Shown: positions 31,555 to 43,714 of the stretch, piece after piece
How positions within the stretch are numbered: the stretch's first letter is position 1
Layout of the letters: every line of letters begins with the position of its first letter
Translations under genes and position numbers: made by a program
DNA from: Isoetes taiwanensis
Lineage: Eukaryota; Streptophyta; Lycopodiopsida; Isoetales; Isoetaceae
Length of the DNA stretch: 64,000 bases
Direction of reading: 5' to 3'
NCBI GenBank assembly: GCA_021234155.1
Contig: JAJEKV010000039.1
Location: 8,199,077 to 8,263,076, forward strand
Notes under the pieces: model-generated
The model's input: only the letters and a program-made list of their open reading frames with translations
What the model was told of the DNA's origin: nothing
The model's database searches: none

Positions 31555-34522
31555 TGTTGTCGAGCGTGTATGATCTGGTCAGGATACGGGCTGCATTCAG
31601 TAAATGTCCCAATGTTAGAGCATGAAAGTATCTACTAACACCCGAAGTAAACAGTAAATAGGAGGATGCAGGGGGTTTCTCGACTCGCGAATCGAGAATA
31701 CCCACAAGGAGAGGAGAAAACATAGGAGAGTCAAGGCCAGAGCGAAAGTATCGCGCATTCCCAAATCTTTGCTTTCACGCCTCTTCGGACGATGAAACTT
31801 AGGATATAAACTAAGCGACATTGCCCAAAGAGGCGGGGAAATAAAGATTGGGAAGGCTCGATGCTTTTGCTCTTCAACCATTAATCTCCAATGTGCTCTC
31901 TATTACCACAGGGTTTTCGACTCTGAAGTCGAGAAAGTGAGAGGAGCACAAGTAAGGAGAACATTCAAGGGACTTTCTCGACTCGCGAGTCGAGAATACC
32001 CTCGGGAGAGGAGAGAACATAGTACGAGAGTGAAGGCCAGAGTGAAAGCACCGCTCATTCCCAAATCCTTGCTTGCCGCGCCTCTTCGAACGATGCAATT
32101 TAGAATAGAAACTAAGCTTATTACATTGCCCAAGAGGCGGAGAAGAAAGGATGGGAAGGCTCGATGCTTTCGATCGTCGACCATTAATCTCGAATGTTCT
32201 TTTCGCGCCGGGGTTTCGACTCATGAAGTCGAGAAAGTCCCTTTGAATGTTTAATTTTCCTTTTTACTTCTCGGGTTTTTCGACCGCGGCGAGTCGAGAA
32301 ACTCCGCATCCTTTGATTCTCTGTGTTCCCTGGGCTTTCTTCGTTTCGCGCGAGTGAAAATCGAGAAAAATCAGCGAAATGATAGGATGTTAGGGCTTTT
32401 CGACTTCGCATCGCTGAAACCGCCGAATCGATCAAGTATTTACCTTATGTAGCCGGCACTTTCGGCCGCTATTGTGTTCGGCGGTGGCTAATCTTTGGCC
32501 AACTCCATTCGGGCGTCTCATTTGAAAGAACTCTGCACTCTCGCAGCATATCGTCCTTGATCCTTTGCGGGCACCTCCTTCTCCGCCTGCAATACTTGCG
32601 CCGCCCTCGAAGATCGACGTTTACAACCCGTAACCGGACGTCTTTTCCCTTGAGTCTTCCTCGGACTTCCGGTGAACAACTCACGGTTGATCTGGCTGAA
32701 AGGTATGACATCCTTGAGCGTGGATGCAGCGGGATGTCGCACCATCGGGTTGAGAATCTCCGGCATGTGTGCCGGATTAAATTCCCCGTGGTTGAAGAAG
32801 ACGGCATCTCCCGTGCAAAGAATTTTTGAGCATTTTTGAGCTTCTACTTTTCCTTAGCAGGATTGTTCCATCCAGGATTCTGCCCTGTAGATCAAGCGTT
32901 TCCTTGTCGGTCAGGCCCTGTATCCTTTTCATAAATTGCCTGTCGAACAACTTTGGGTCCGGCCTGCATGGAAATTCTCCATTGCTGTCCTTCAGCTTGC
33001 CTCTTGTCCATTGAGCCCATATCTCAGTCCATTTCTCCCGCATCCTCGATTGCTAAGAATGAGGTCATATTGGTCTGAAAGAGACTCCCTGCCCTTTCTT
33101 GGTGTTCTCTTCTTCTTTTCCTCTTCATCCTCCCCCTCATCATCTTCCTGGCCTTCCAGCAGAACATATCTGCAGAGTGACTCAAAGGTCTTCCACTTAT
33201 CCGAGGGAGCCCTGTTTCCTTTAGGACGCTGAGGACAACCCAATGCTTTCCACTGTTGTCGAGCGTGTATGATCTGGTCAGGATACGGGCTGCATTCAGT
33301 AAATGTCCCAATGTTAGAGCATGAAAGTATCTACTAACACCCGAAGTAAACAGTAAATAGGAGGATGCAGGGGGTTTCTCATTTCATGAATCGAGAATAC
33401 CCACAAGGAGAGGAGAAAACATAGGAGAGTCAAGGCCAGAGCGAAAGTATCGCGCATTCCCAAATCTTTGCTTTCACGCCTCTTCGGACGATGAAACTTA
33501 GGATATAAACTAAGCGACATTGCCCAAAGAGGCGGGGAAATAAAGATTGGGAAGGCTCGATGCTTTTGCTCTTCAGCCATTAATCTCCAATGTGCTCTCT
33601 ATTACCCTGGGGTTTCTCGACTCGCGAGTCGAGAAAGTGAGAGGAGCACAAGTAAGGAGAACATTCAAGGGACTTTCTCGACTCGCGAGTCGAGAATACC
33701 CTCGGGAGAGGAGAGAACATAGTACGAGAGTGAAGGCCAGAGTGAAAGCACCGCTCATTCCCAAATCCTTGCTTGCCGCGCCTCTTCGAACGATGCAATT
33801 TAGAATAGAACTAAGCGACATTGCCCGAAGAGGCGGGAGAAGAAAGGATGGGAAAGCTCGATGCTTTCAGTCGTCGACCATTAATCTCGAATGTTCTTTA
33901 CCGCCCCGGGGTTTCTCGACTCGCGAGTCGAGAAAGTCCCTTGAATGTTTAATTTTCCTTTTACTTTTGGGTTTCTCGACTCAAGGAAGTCGAAAGCTCC
34001 GCATCCTTTGATTCTCAGTGTGTTCTCGGCTTTCGACTCGCGAAGTCGAAATCCCGAAAATCGCGAAATGATAGGATGCTAGGGCTTTCTCGGCTTTCAC
34101 TCGCGAAGTAGAAACCGCCAATCGAGATCGTTATTTACCTTATGTAGCGGCACTTCCGGCCGCTATTGTGTTCGCGGTGGCTAATGCTGGCCAACTCCGT
34201 GGCCGGGCGTCTCCATTTGAAAGAACTCGCACTCTCGCAGCATATCTGTCCTTGATCCTTTGCGGCACCTCCTTCTCCTCGGCTCGCAATACTTTGCGCC
34301 CCCTCGCGAATCTTGACCGTTTACAACCCGTAACCGGACGTCTTTCCCCTTGGTCTTCCTCGGACTTCCGGTGAACAACTCACAGGTTGATCTGGCGAAA
34401 GGTATGACATCCGCTGAGCATTGGATGCAGCGAGGATGTCGCACCATCGAGGTTGAGAATCTCCGGCATGTGTCTTTGGATTAAATTCAATGGTTGAAGA
34501 AGGCGGCATCTCCCGGTGCAAA
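31131..34522. repeat. Tandem duplication, two ~1.69-kb units
   Basis: Unit 1 is 31131-32820, unit 2 is 32830-34522 (offset 1699 bases). Each includes the acidic exon, an intron-like stretch with several palindromes and a second short exon (CSPEVRGR). The units are colinear but differ by many 1-3-base indels, concentrated in CG-rich palindromes. Confidence 0.9.
32777..33243 (-). pseudogene. Duplicated exon of the FCP1-like locus, copy 2
   Basis: Same exon as 31099-31554. It is split into two frames by a small indel near 33045 (frames 33243-32992 and 33043-32777). It runs at its 3' side into the next duplicated exon. Confidence 0.55.
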
Positions 34523-34879
34523 CCTTCAGCGTCGATGTCGGGCGGCTTGTGTGATATTCCCAACGGATATCTTGAGCCACTGCTCCATCTTTCATGCCCC
34601 TCTCTCGTGAAATCACGACCGCTCATGCGGATCCATTAATGGGGAGTCGACCATATCTTAAATGCGCTTCATCATCGATTCCTCAGGTGTGGTGTCATCT
34701 GCTCCATCGTGGTCTTGTCCGGACTTTTTCTTTATGAACCACTACTTCCCTCCCCACTGCCGAAAGTGTTGTAGAGTCTTCAGACTGCTTTGGAGGTGAA
34801 GCTCCCCGTGTTGAGCAGTTTTCCCTCACTCTAGAAATCTCCATTCCAAGCTCCCGGATGTTAGGGTTAGGCCTCCTTC

Positions 34880-35177
34880 ATCCCTTCGGATCCTTCCACC
34901 CAAGGTTCGACAATTTAAAGGCGCCGGCCTTTTGGCCGGTGCCCTTCGACTTGCTCATTGAAGAGTGAGAATAATTTGATATCGATAATTTCTTCGTGTG
35001 GTAGAACTTACCCTTACGGCGATCTTCCACATACATTGTTAGATGCTTGAATCTGGGCGAGAGATGGAGATCACAACACCGACCTTCTTGTACTTGTCCC
35101 GGAGCTCTTCTTATCCCTTTGGTGGAGAAAGCAGATCTTTCTCCTTCCCACTTGTTGATACCTCGACATACCACCAA
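34880..35177 (-). CDS. Possible upstream exon of the FCP1-like locus
   Basis: ~99 codons, basic (MSKSKGTGQKAGAFKLSN), between the duplicated exons and the candidate first exon. No recognised domain. A splice link is plausible but not fixed. Confidence 0.3.
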
Positions 35178-35336
35178 GAATCTGGCTTTGGTGTGTCAAG
35201 AAGCTCTGTCTCCAATCCCTCGATGGCGAAGAGCGGAGTTGGGCGGTGATCACTAGCGACTCGCGGTGAATCTTTTGCAAGACCAAGGGATGGATCAGTA
35301 AATGTATTCCGACCAAAGAAAAACCTCAGAGCTCAC

Positions 35337-35418
35337 CTGGAGCGCCTGACTTTTTTCTCTTGCTGCCGCTAGAACCAGCATCCGCTCCGGCACCTCGCTT
35401 CTTGGTTGGAGTCGTCAT
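35337..35418 (-). CDS. Candidate first exon
   Basis: Starts MTTPTKKRGAGADAG and is basic, Gly/Ser-rich and NLS-like (SKRKKSG). It ends at a consensus donor (CAG/GTGAGC). It could be the 5' exon of the minus-strand locus that ends in the FCP1-like domain. This is inference from strand and splice site only. Confidence 0.35.
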
Positions 35419-36327
35419 GTCTGTATGCCCCCGCATCTTCTTCCTGCTCGAACTCCCCTGTAAATTAAGCCTCTTCCGCGCCTTGGAGGTTTTAGGACTG
35501 CATGTAAAAAAGGTCGGGCTAAGGATACAGCACGGTCGGCTTTAGCCCGCCCAAACACCATTTCGAAATTGAATCACATCCAGGGACTTAGTGAGCGGAG
35601 TGTAGCTTATCTTCACTGCGGCATTGGCGACTTTGAGTTGGGGCGAGCATCGACCGTATGGCGACTTCGGGAATGGCGCCCGCGGCGGTAGGCTCCTCCT
35701 GGCGCCTTGCTCTGTGTCTTTTTTTTTTTTTTTTCTAACGTGGCGTCTTATTGCAAGTAGTTGATTTGATCGATGAGCCGCAGACTAAGGTAGCAAGGCG
35801 GAGAGGAGCCGCCACACACGGGAACTCTACAACTGCGGCGCCATGGAAGGGGATACACGAGAATCGCATTGATACAAGTATTAGATGTGAATGCACTCTT
35901 GATGAGACCAACGGAAGAAGCAAAGACTCTCGGAGAGGTGCGGGATCCGTGATACAATGGCCCAAGGAATTCTTTGCGTGAAGAGGTGAGTTTGAGAGAT
36001 GCTGTCTTATTTTGTGTAGAACATGCAAATACGTGTTTAGATCATGGAACTGCTCATAAGCTCGCCGGATTTATTGTTTTCCTTGTCGAGCATTTCCGGC
36101 TTGAGAGATGAATTACTCTCCGGGTTGAGAGATGCTAAGACGGAAACAATGGATCGGGGTAAACGTGAACGATTCCGTGTTCGGTCATGGAATGTTGGCA
36201 ACAACTAGCTTAAAAGTTTTAGGTGTATTTTTCTTGGAATGTTTTCCCTTCGGTTTAGAAGCATAGGGCTCCATCCAAGGCGAGTATCTGTTAGGACCCA
36301 AAGGCTCTAGTTAATCAGGCCACTTCC
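35419..36327. other. Intergenic, no gene seen
   Basis: No supported gene. A 17-base T run lies near 35720. Confidence 0.4.
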
Positions 36328-37260
36328 TTCGCAATATTCGAGCAAAGATAGTTCAAGGAGAGTGGCTCGCATCGTCATAGGCACCTGGAGAATGCACGGA
36401 GCGGGCATTGCTATGTGTGAGGCCGGTCCTCTCTCGACAGATAGAGGCATCCTCGATTTCGCGGTAGAGAATGCATGCAAGCTCTATGGTTTCCCGTGGT
36501 TGGTTGTAGAGGCCTCCCACCCGGTCAGAGGCCCCTCCCCTTCGCAATATTCGGCGAAGATGGTTCAAGGAGAGTGACTCGACCGGTGGAGGCCACTAAC
36601 CATGCACTGAGGAGAATTAGCGGCTAAAATGGATTCTACTTGTAGTCGAGAATGCAAGTGTTGGCTTCATGTAATCGATGCCCACTCGAGGGAAGCAGAA
36701 TGCCTTAGAGATCGGTGAAGTACACATGGAGTCTTTCGTTGGTTAAAGGCATTCTCATTTCGTGGGAAGGGAAGTTCTCGTGGTTTCCACGTGGTTGGTT
36801 GTAGAGGCCTCCACCGGTCAGAGCCCATCCCCTTCGCAATATTAGGCGAAGATGGTTCGAAGGAGACGGTCTCTGACTGGGTAGAGGCCACTGCGACATA
36901 CACAGGAGAATTGGATGGCTAAGGGATTCTCGAATTACGAGTCGAGAATGCAAGTGTTGGCTTCCTGTCTGCATTCTCGACTCGCAAGTCGAGAATGCCT
37001 TACCCATCGAGTGCTGGCTGGTTAAGGCATTCTCGACTCGAGTCGAGAATGCAGACAGAGAGCCAAATAAATACCCCTGTGGTTCAACCCCGAGGCCTGC
37101 AGACAGTCAAAGCCGCTTCCCTTCGCAATATCCGAGCAAGATAGTTTGAAGGAGAGTGGCTAAGACTGTCTGCAGGCACCTGTAGAATGCACTAGAGCTA
37201 GCACTGGTGTGTGTGAGATTAGCGGGTGTTCTCGGCAGGTTAGAGGCATTGGCTAGGTAT
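36328..37260. repeat. Degenerate tandem repeat, ~290-bp period
   Basis: CTTCGCAATATTCG-type starts recur at about 36328, 36540, 36831 and 37121 (spacings 212, 291 and 290), each followed by AAGATRGTTCRAGGAGA. The last two units contain members of the 22-bp palindrome family. Confidence 0.7.
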
Positions 37261-37583
37261 GACATTCTCAACTCGCGAGTCGAGAATGCAAGAGTGGCTG
37301 CAGAAGACTTTCTTTGGCTAGAAAGGAGTTGGGTAACTGTGCTTTCTCGACTGGCGAGTCGGGAATCCCTCAACCAGCCAACAATCCAGAGTGTACACTC
37401 CCTGTTCTCGCCTCGCGAGTCGAGACATTCTCGACTCATGAAGTCGAGAATAAAACTGTATACTACGGATTGTTGGCAAGCTGAGGGATTCCCGACTCGC
37501 CAGTCGAGAAAGCCGGGTTCCCTTCTGCACCTCTCCTGCAAAGGAGGATATGCTGTGAGTGAAATTTTCAATCTGTAAGGCAA

Positions 37584-38492
37584 TTCCTATTTTAAGTTTG
37601 TGTAAAACAATTTCATGCATAGTTATGTTCTTTTATGAATCATAGATAGTTTTGCACTTTCTTTTCTGAATGGTTTATGGTGATGTTCTCTTACTGTTAT
37701 GCAATACTTTTCTTCCTATCTCTCAGGATTCCTAAGTCGGGTGCTTGCCACTACTATTAGCATCTAAGAACACTGATGCCTGTACAAGGTATTCAAGTAA
37801 ACAATAACTAAACACAAGAAAGCACAAACAGAAAGCAAATCAAAAGGAAAGCAGTGAACCAGCTTTGAAACAGCAGACAAATGAGAAAATATTAAGAAAA
37901 AAAATACCTGGGAGCTGCAGAGTTCGATGCCATTTTGCTACAGGCGTTTGCAAAGCGAGAGTAAGGATTTGTCGGGCTGGAAAATGTATCAGGGTATATG
38001 AAGAGGCTCTAAAAAAATAATAGGAGCAGCACAATAGTAAAGGAATTGCAAAAAACTATAAACAAGCAGTATAAGAATATAAAAACTTACAGAAAAGGGT
38101 TCTCACTTTCTTCTTAGGATGTACTTTCTGCTGGCTAACTCAAATTGAGCCAAAACGTCGTCGCTGGATGCGTCGCGATCCGTCGACCACGCTGCAGTCA
38201 TAAGATTGCTTCGGAAATGCGGGAGTCGATCGATCGCCAAGGCGGAACATGCGGATGCCAGAGTCGGAACAGGGGAAGAGAAAGAGGAATAGAAGGAATA
38301 GGGGTCGCGGGAGAAGAGGTAGAGGGTGCAGTTATTTCTGGCTGCACCCTCGAACCTCGAAAAAGTGGCATTTATGACACTCCTAGAGTCACGTGTGTGG
38401 CATGCCATCCGTGACCTGGATTGCTGATGTGGCCATGTCAGATGTCGCTGACGAAGGGCCACGTCAGCACAGTCATGAATTCGGGGAACCCT
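37584..38492. other. Spacer, no supported gene
   Basis: A 119-codon minus-strand frame at 38103-38462 is Ser/Arg-rich but unrecognised. Nothing else. Confidence 0.4.
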
Positions 38493-38710
38493 ATGTTTTA
38501 ATGGTTTTAATGTTTAAATGCTTTTTAATTGTTAATGTTAAATGTTAATGTTAAATTTTTTAATGTTTTTAATGGTTATAAGGTTATAATGTTTTAATGC
38601 TTCTTAATGGTTAATGTTAGCCAAGATTTCAATGGTTTTTAATGGTTATATGGTTTCTAATGGTTATATGGCTATAGTGCTCTTTCATATACGGTTGTAT
38701 ATGGTTTTAA
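38493..38710. repeat. T-rich ATGGTTTTA-type repeat
   Basis: Words such as TTAATGTT, AATGGTTTT and AATGGTTATA repeat irregularly for ~215 bases, ending at the start of the DUF7869-like element. Confidence 0.75.
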
Positions 38711-38750
38711 TGTGTGCTCTTTCATTCAGGGAGCATGTGAGAAGAGCAAA

Positions 38751-41636
38751 ATGGAGCCAAGGAAGCCCAGCACAGGACATTGCCCTAGGCTCCAATGGAG
38801 GAAGATGGGTTGCTTGTTGTTGCACCCTTGCAACGAGACGGTATTTGCAGAGGGCATCATAACTGCAGTTGATCCTTTTGATAGTGTGAATGATGAAAGG
38901 CTGGGAGATGATCAACTTGGAGTTGGCATTGTGAAGCTTCTTATCCAAGTTGATACAATCATGTCCCAGGGAAGCTCTAGTGATTGCATTGTGTGCTCTG
39001 GGTTGTTGGAGTCCTAAACTCAGTTGAGATGGCCAATTAGATATATTACACACAATAATGGTGATAGTCTGGAATACCCTACCGAACTACATACCCCAAG
39101 GCCCACCCAAGGCCATGTGGAAGATTTGGTGTTCGATGAGCATCCTTTGATCACAAGGAAGAGACGCTATGTTTTTCATAAAAGGCAGCCAAGGGTGCCC
39201 AAGAGGCCTAGAAGTGACAAATATTTAGAAAGGATGGAAAGTATGGCCCCAACCAAAGAAAACCTAGAGGCAATTAGGGGACAAGAGTGTTGCAACCTAA
39301 ATTGCACAGTGCAGTACAGTGTGGATGACCTCATGCAGATAAGGTCCCAATACATTGGACAGCTTCATAAAGATAGGATTAATTTCATCTACTCCTTGTG
39401 TAGGAATTTCAGCTATGATGAAAACACAGGAAGGCTACTATATCAATTGAGGGGCATGAAGGTATGTATGAGAGCATTGAGATGGATTCTTGGGGTGAGC
39501 AAGTCTTCATTCTACAGATACTGGGAGCAGGTTAGAAAAGGGCACAGTTTGTTCCAACATGGCAATGCACTCACTTTGAAACCTAGAGCAAATACTCTCA
39601 AGGCCATTGCAGTCTTCGAGAGCTTTGTGAGATACATGTCTCAATCTATGCCCCACAAGTCGAAGGTGAACGAGCACGGTGTGCGAGTGGTGCAAAGGGT
39701 GTTGCCACAACACTATATCCAAAAGGAGTGCCTTAAAGAGGTCAACTCCATCTTAGAAACTACTGGAGGTAGGCCTCTTTCTCAATCATATTTCAGCAAG
39801 TTATGGAGCACTCACTTCTCAGACGTGAGTGTCCTGCAACACATGCCATTCTCAAAGTGCAACACGCATTCAACTCAAGGATACACTTGCAATAGAGAAA
39901 TAAAGAATGGCAATTAGGGAGCAATTTGCAGATCATCAAAGGGACCAAATATCATGTAGACAGTTGTATTGGCAGTGGAGAACATTTTCTGAGATGCAAC
40001 CGGACAAATTTTTGTGTATAATTCATGATAAGATGGACCAACACAAGACTTTCTTGCCAAAGCTAGATCCTTTACCCAAGCGTTGTCAAAACGCCGAGGA
40101 TGAAAGTAAGTCTGGCGGGTGTCTTAACACATGGTCATGGAACTAGAACCTATGGTCATTTTGTGCTTGATCTATGGAGGGATGATCCAAACTTCCATGT
40201 GAGCTCTATTTTCAAGTGCTTGAGAACGCTAGAAAAAGGATCGATAGAAGGGAGGAGGTATTCCCCCTCAAAGACACCCATTTTTGAGGCTTTGATGGAT
40301 GATCAACCGCTTTGTTACCAAAGGCAGATAAAAAACCTCACATCCAAGGTGTCTAGTGAATCAAGGAGGACTTGGGATGATTTCCCCTTACTTGAGAAAC
40401 AACTGCCTGAGGAGCTATGTGTTCAATTGGACAACTGTTGGAAAGAAAACAAGAATAGATGGATATTTGGGGCAATGTCATACTTGACAAAGTGGTGGGT
40501 ATTCAAAGTTGTGAAAGTGGGATTCATGATGGTTGGGCATACGCATGATGATGATATAGATGCATTCTTTGGAACTTTCTCCACCAAGCTCAAGAGAGAA
40601 AACGTGACTAGTCTCCCTGAACTAATGGATGTGTTTGAGAGCAGCATTGACCCCAACCCAATGGCTTTCTTGATGGATGAGGTTGTAGATTGGAAATCAT
40701 TTGTCGAGGGATACTTGCTAGATGGTAAGGATTAGTTGACAGGACACACAAAGCCACTTCAATTCAAGTTTTGGGTTAGGGATGGAATACCAATCATGCA
40801 ATATAAGTGGAGACCGGTGACAAGTTGTGGATGCCCTGTACAAAGGAATCGAGTTGTGGCAACGGGGTGCTGCTGGTGAAGTTCTCATTCCTAAAGGGCA
40901 GCCAAAACCACTACCCCCCTTCAAGACTGTCAAAGACTCTAGCCAACTAGTGAAGGGCATCAAGGATTATATAACGCACTGGGATGATGGTCGAAATGGA
41001 AAGCACACCTCCACTCTTAAGAAAAATCAAATGGACTCCCCTAATCAAAATCTTTGGGAGAAAGTTGTGACATGCTTAGAAACTGAACAACCATGTGGGA
41101 GGGAGTTGAGAGACGGGTTCTTGCCAGAGTCAAGATGGGAGGGTTCTCAACGAGCAAGCACGTCTAAGAATGTTCCTAACAAGGGTTCCAAGTGGTTTGT
41201 GGGAAGTAAGGCCTCAAAGCCGAAGTGGTTTGATCTTCCTGAGTGGGATCCCTTTGAGGACATCAAGGAAGGATACTTTGTGCTAGTAAGGCCTGATGAT
41301 AAGGATTGTCCAATATGGTTAGGGATGGCACTCTCTGATGTAACCACCACTATGCCTGATGGAGAGGAGTTGCGTCCTGGATTCCAAATTCAATATTGGG
41401 AGCCCATTGGGAGGCACAAGAAGGGCAACTTGAAGGAGCAATACACTGACTGCTGGGAGAAGAAGTGGAGGGCAAATCATGCTGATCCTCAAAGGAGGGA
41501 ATTTGTGGAGTGTGCAGTATGGTCATATCCAAGTTCTCACATTGCAAAGGACAACACACACAAGATCCCAAAAAGGGAGATGGACAAAGCCATGAGCAAC
41601 CTCCATGCTATATCATTGTATGAGGGTAGATAATAT
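38751..41636 (+). pseudogene. DUF7869-type transposon protein relic
   Basis: One gene broken into plus-strand frames. The first ATG is at 38751, after a splice-like CAG. The first ~85 residues resemble the small domain (ending ...WPI) found before plant transposon proteins; a TAA at 39015 interrupts it. Next comes a Cys-containing region (CCNLNC), then GRLLYQLRGMKVC and SKSSFYRYWEQVRKGHSLFQHGN. Frame changes near 39905 and 40085 lead to LAGVLTHGHGTRTYGHF, then LCVQLDNCWKENKN and VGHTHDDDIDAFF, the hallmark DUF7869 motifs with likely catalytic acidic residues. After a stop at 40735 a C-terminal part continues to 41633 (IQYWEPIGR, IPKREMDKA). Four lesions make it inactive. Confidence 0.75.
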
Positions 41637-42602
41637 TGAGAAGCTTGAAAACTTTCTCAACTAGTGGTTTGAAAAATTTATGAGGAAAACAAGTAACCCA
41701 ATTCTTTGTGTGTGATGTGTAATTCTATTCAAGCAATCAATTCAGAATTTTTTTTTATGGGGTATGAGTCCCATTTTCAGTCCGAGTCCCAAAATGCAAG
41801 ATTTGTCCCATTTTAATTAAATACGACTTAATATAAATATTCGGCTCCTTTGGAACAGTATGCTAGCTGTGAAGGACTATTACATCAGTGTTTCTGGTAT
41901 GTGTTATGTTGAAAACGTTTTTATTCTTGATATGCACAGTTTTTTCTTCATTATCCACAAGGTCAGGCATTGTAAAAATTTGCATTTGCATGAAGCTGAA
42001 CCTTTTTTCTTGCTTAAACGCTGCAGCACTTAAGACAGTCCAAAATACTGCCTTGTTAACTATTATTCTCTAGAATCCTCTTTACACATGAAGCCTAAGT
42101 CATTAGAAAGATTAGATACCATGTGTGCTCAGACGTTAATGTCAAATATGATGGGATGTACTAATTACTGCCTGGCTTCTTTAGAATTCATTTAAAAATG
42201 CTATTCTCAAACAAAATGTGTCTGAAGTCAGGTTGCTCACAAAACCAAAAGGATATAGAATTGTGTCTGTGTCGAACTCTGCACTTCCGGATAAACATAC
42301 ATATAAAATTGCCCTGGTGACAGGTTTTCTTCTCTCTATTTGAACTAGGGCTAGACTTAGCTTACTGTTGAGGATGCTAGAACTAGAGCTAGACTTAGTT
42401 TTTGTTCAAATGAAATATTCTGAAACTTAATGAAAAAAAAAGCTGAAATGAGTAGCAAATTTAATAGGTCCGTCACTATATTTTCTCTTTCCAGATCCTC
42501 TGTTTTAATGTCTGAATTGTATCCACTTTGCAAATTTTTCTTTTTATGTGTTGCTATCCATTGTTTACAAGTAATCATTTACTTGATTGTTATGTGCAGT
42601 CC
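41637..42602. other. Intergenic, no gene seen
   Basis: AT-rich. A polypyrimidine stretch and TGTGCAG just before 42600 look like an intron 3' end. Confidence 0.45.
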
Positions 42603-43714
42603 TATGGTCGTAACAAGGAAAGGAACTATATTACGAACACCTGAAAAGAAGATGAGGAGAAAAGGGCCGAAGATCAAGAATAAAAAGAAAGAAGAGACAA
42701 TCGATAGAGAAGGGAATGAAGACAACGAGGGCATATCAGGATTCATTGAAACGGAAGAGGTACAAGGTCCAGAGGACAAGTCTAGCATTGATAAAGTGCC
42801 TAAAGAGGGTCAGGTTGAGAAGCGAAAATGGAGGATGCATACGATATTAAGAGGTCTTCCATGAGAGTATGCTTCAGGTAAATTTCAAGTGATTGTACTA
42901 TTATTACTATATTGTGAAATTCTAATGGATAAACTTTACTATCTGTAGGTACTTTGTTCATTGCCTCTCTAAGCAATACATTGATAAGATACCTCTTTTG
43001 GTAAGGAGATGGGACTCTCTGAGATCTCCACTATGTACAACCAGAAGGGCAAGAAGAGTGTTATGAGTGATTGGGAAAGAGATAATTGCCCTTGGTGGCT
43101 TGATTTTCCCATGGAGAAGTTCCTGAGGAGGAGTTACAACAATATAATGCATTGTGTAGTCCATCAAGGGCACAAAATGAAGAGGGGCAATTATCTTTTG
43201 ATAATAGGAAACGGAAAAATGTTGATAAGAATGAAGTTAAATCTACCGAAAAATAATGTTCAGAAGCTTCAATACGGGAAGAGGAAGAAGTTCTTGAGAT
43301 ATTTGATGACGTGGATGCTAGACCTTCAAATGATTTTAATAATATCAACACTATCCTTTTATGTTTGGATGTGCATGTGCTATCAAAGTCTATGTGGCAC
43401 CGGCTTCTTTTAGGAACTTTAAAGAGTTCCAGGAGTTAAGGGAGTTTGCGCGTGCAAACAAAATGACTGACAACGTTTTGCAAGGGAATGGCAAGCCAAG
43501 AGATTGGGGTTTTCAAGTGGTTTTTATAGATCTTCCTACAAATATGATACCTACCATTCGGCATGATTTAATTCCAGCATGGAATTCATGTGATCAAGAG
43601 CTCATAGATGCTAGCATGAGTATTGCTGCACTTTGTTTGGATGACAAAGGATTTACATTGTGCATTTGTATGCATGAACAATTGAAGACATTGGACATGT
43701 ATGCAAAGAAGTGA
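42603..43714 (+). CDS. Possible degraded multi-exon gene or transposon ORF
   Basis: Three plus-strand pieces. 42603-42864 is highly charged (MVVTRKGTILRTPEKKMRRKG, then acidic). A donor-like CAG/GTAAAT near 42879 and an acceptor near 42949 flank a short intron. 43009-43250 contains WERDNCPWWLDFPMEKFLRRSYN. 43361-43714 reads VVFIDLPTNMIPTIRH and a hydrophobic strand, vaguely like a methyltransferase core, but I cannot confirm this. Frames differ between pieces, so it is probably decayed. Function unknown. Confidence 0.3.

Larger units (their letters stand above)
31678..37509. repeat. Family of 22-bp palindromes, many copies
   Basis: Perfect copies at 31975-31996, 33614-33635, 33675-33696 and 33913-33934; a perfect 20-bp variant at 37030-37049. 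One- to three-mismatch copies at 31678, 36974, 37265, 37344, 37405 and 37488. More decayed ones at 31914, 32212, 32277, 33366, 33971, 36927 and 37428. With 28761, 28888 and 29899 this is about 20 copies in 9 kb. They lie in introns and spacers, not in the recognised coding exons. Some neighbours are shared (CAAGGGACTT before, TACCC after), which reflects the tandem duplication. Confidence 0.9.

Noticed and set aside
31523-34011. Frames rich in STRESRK / LDSRVEK words on both strands
   Set aside because: They are translations of the 22-bp palindrome family, not genes.
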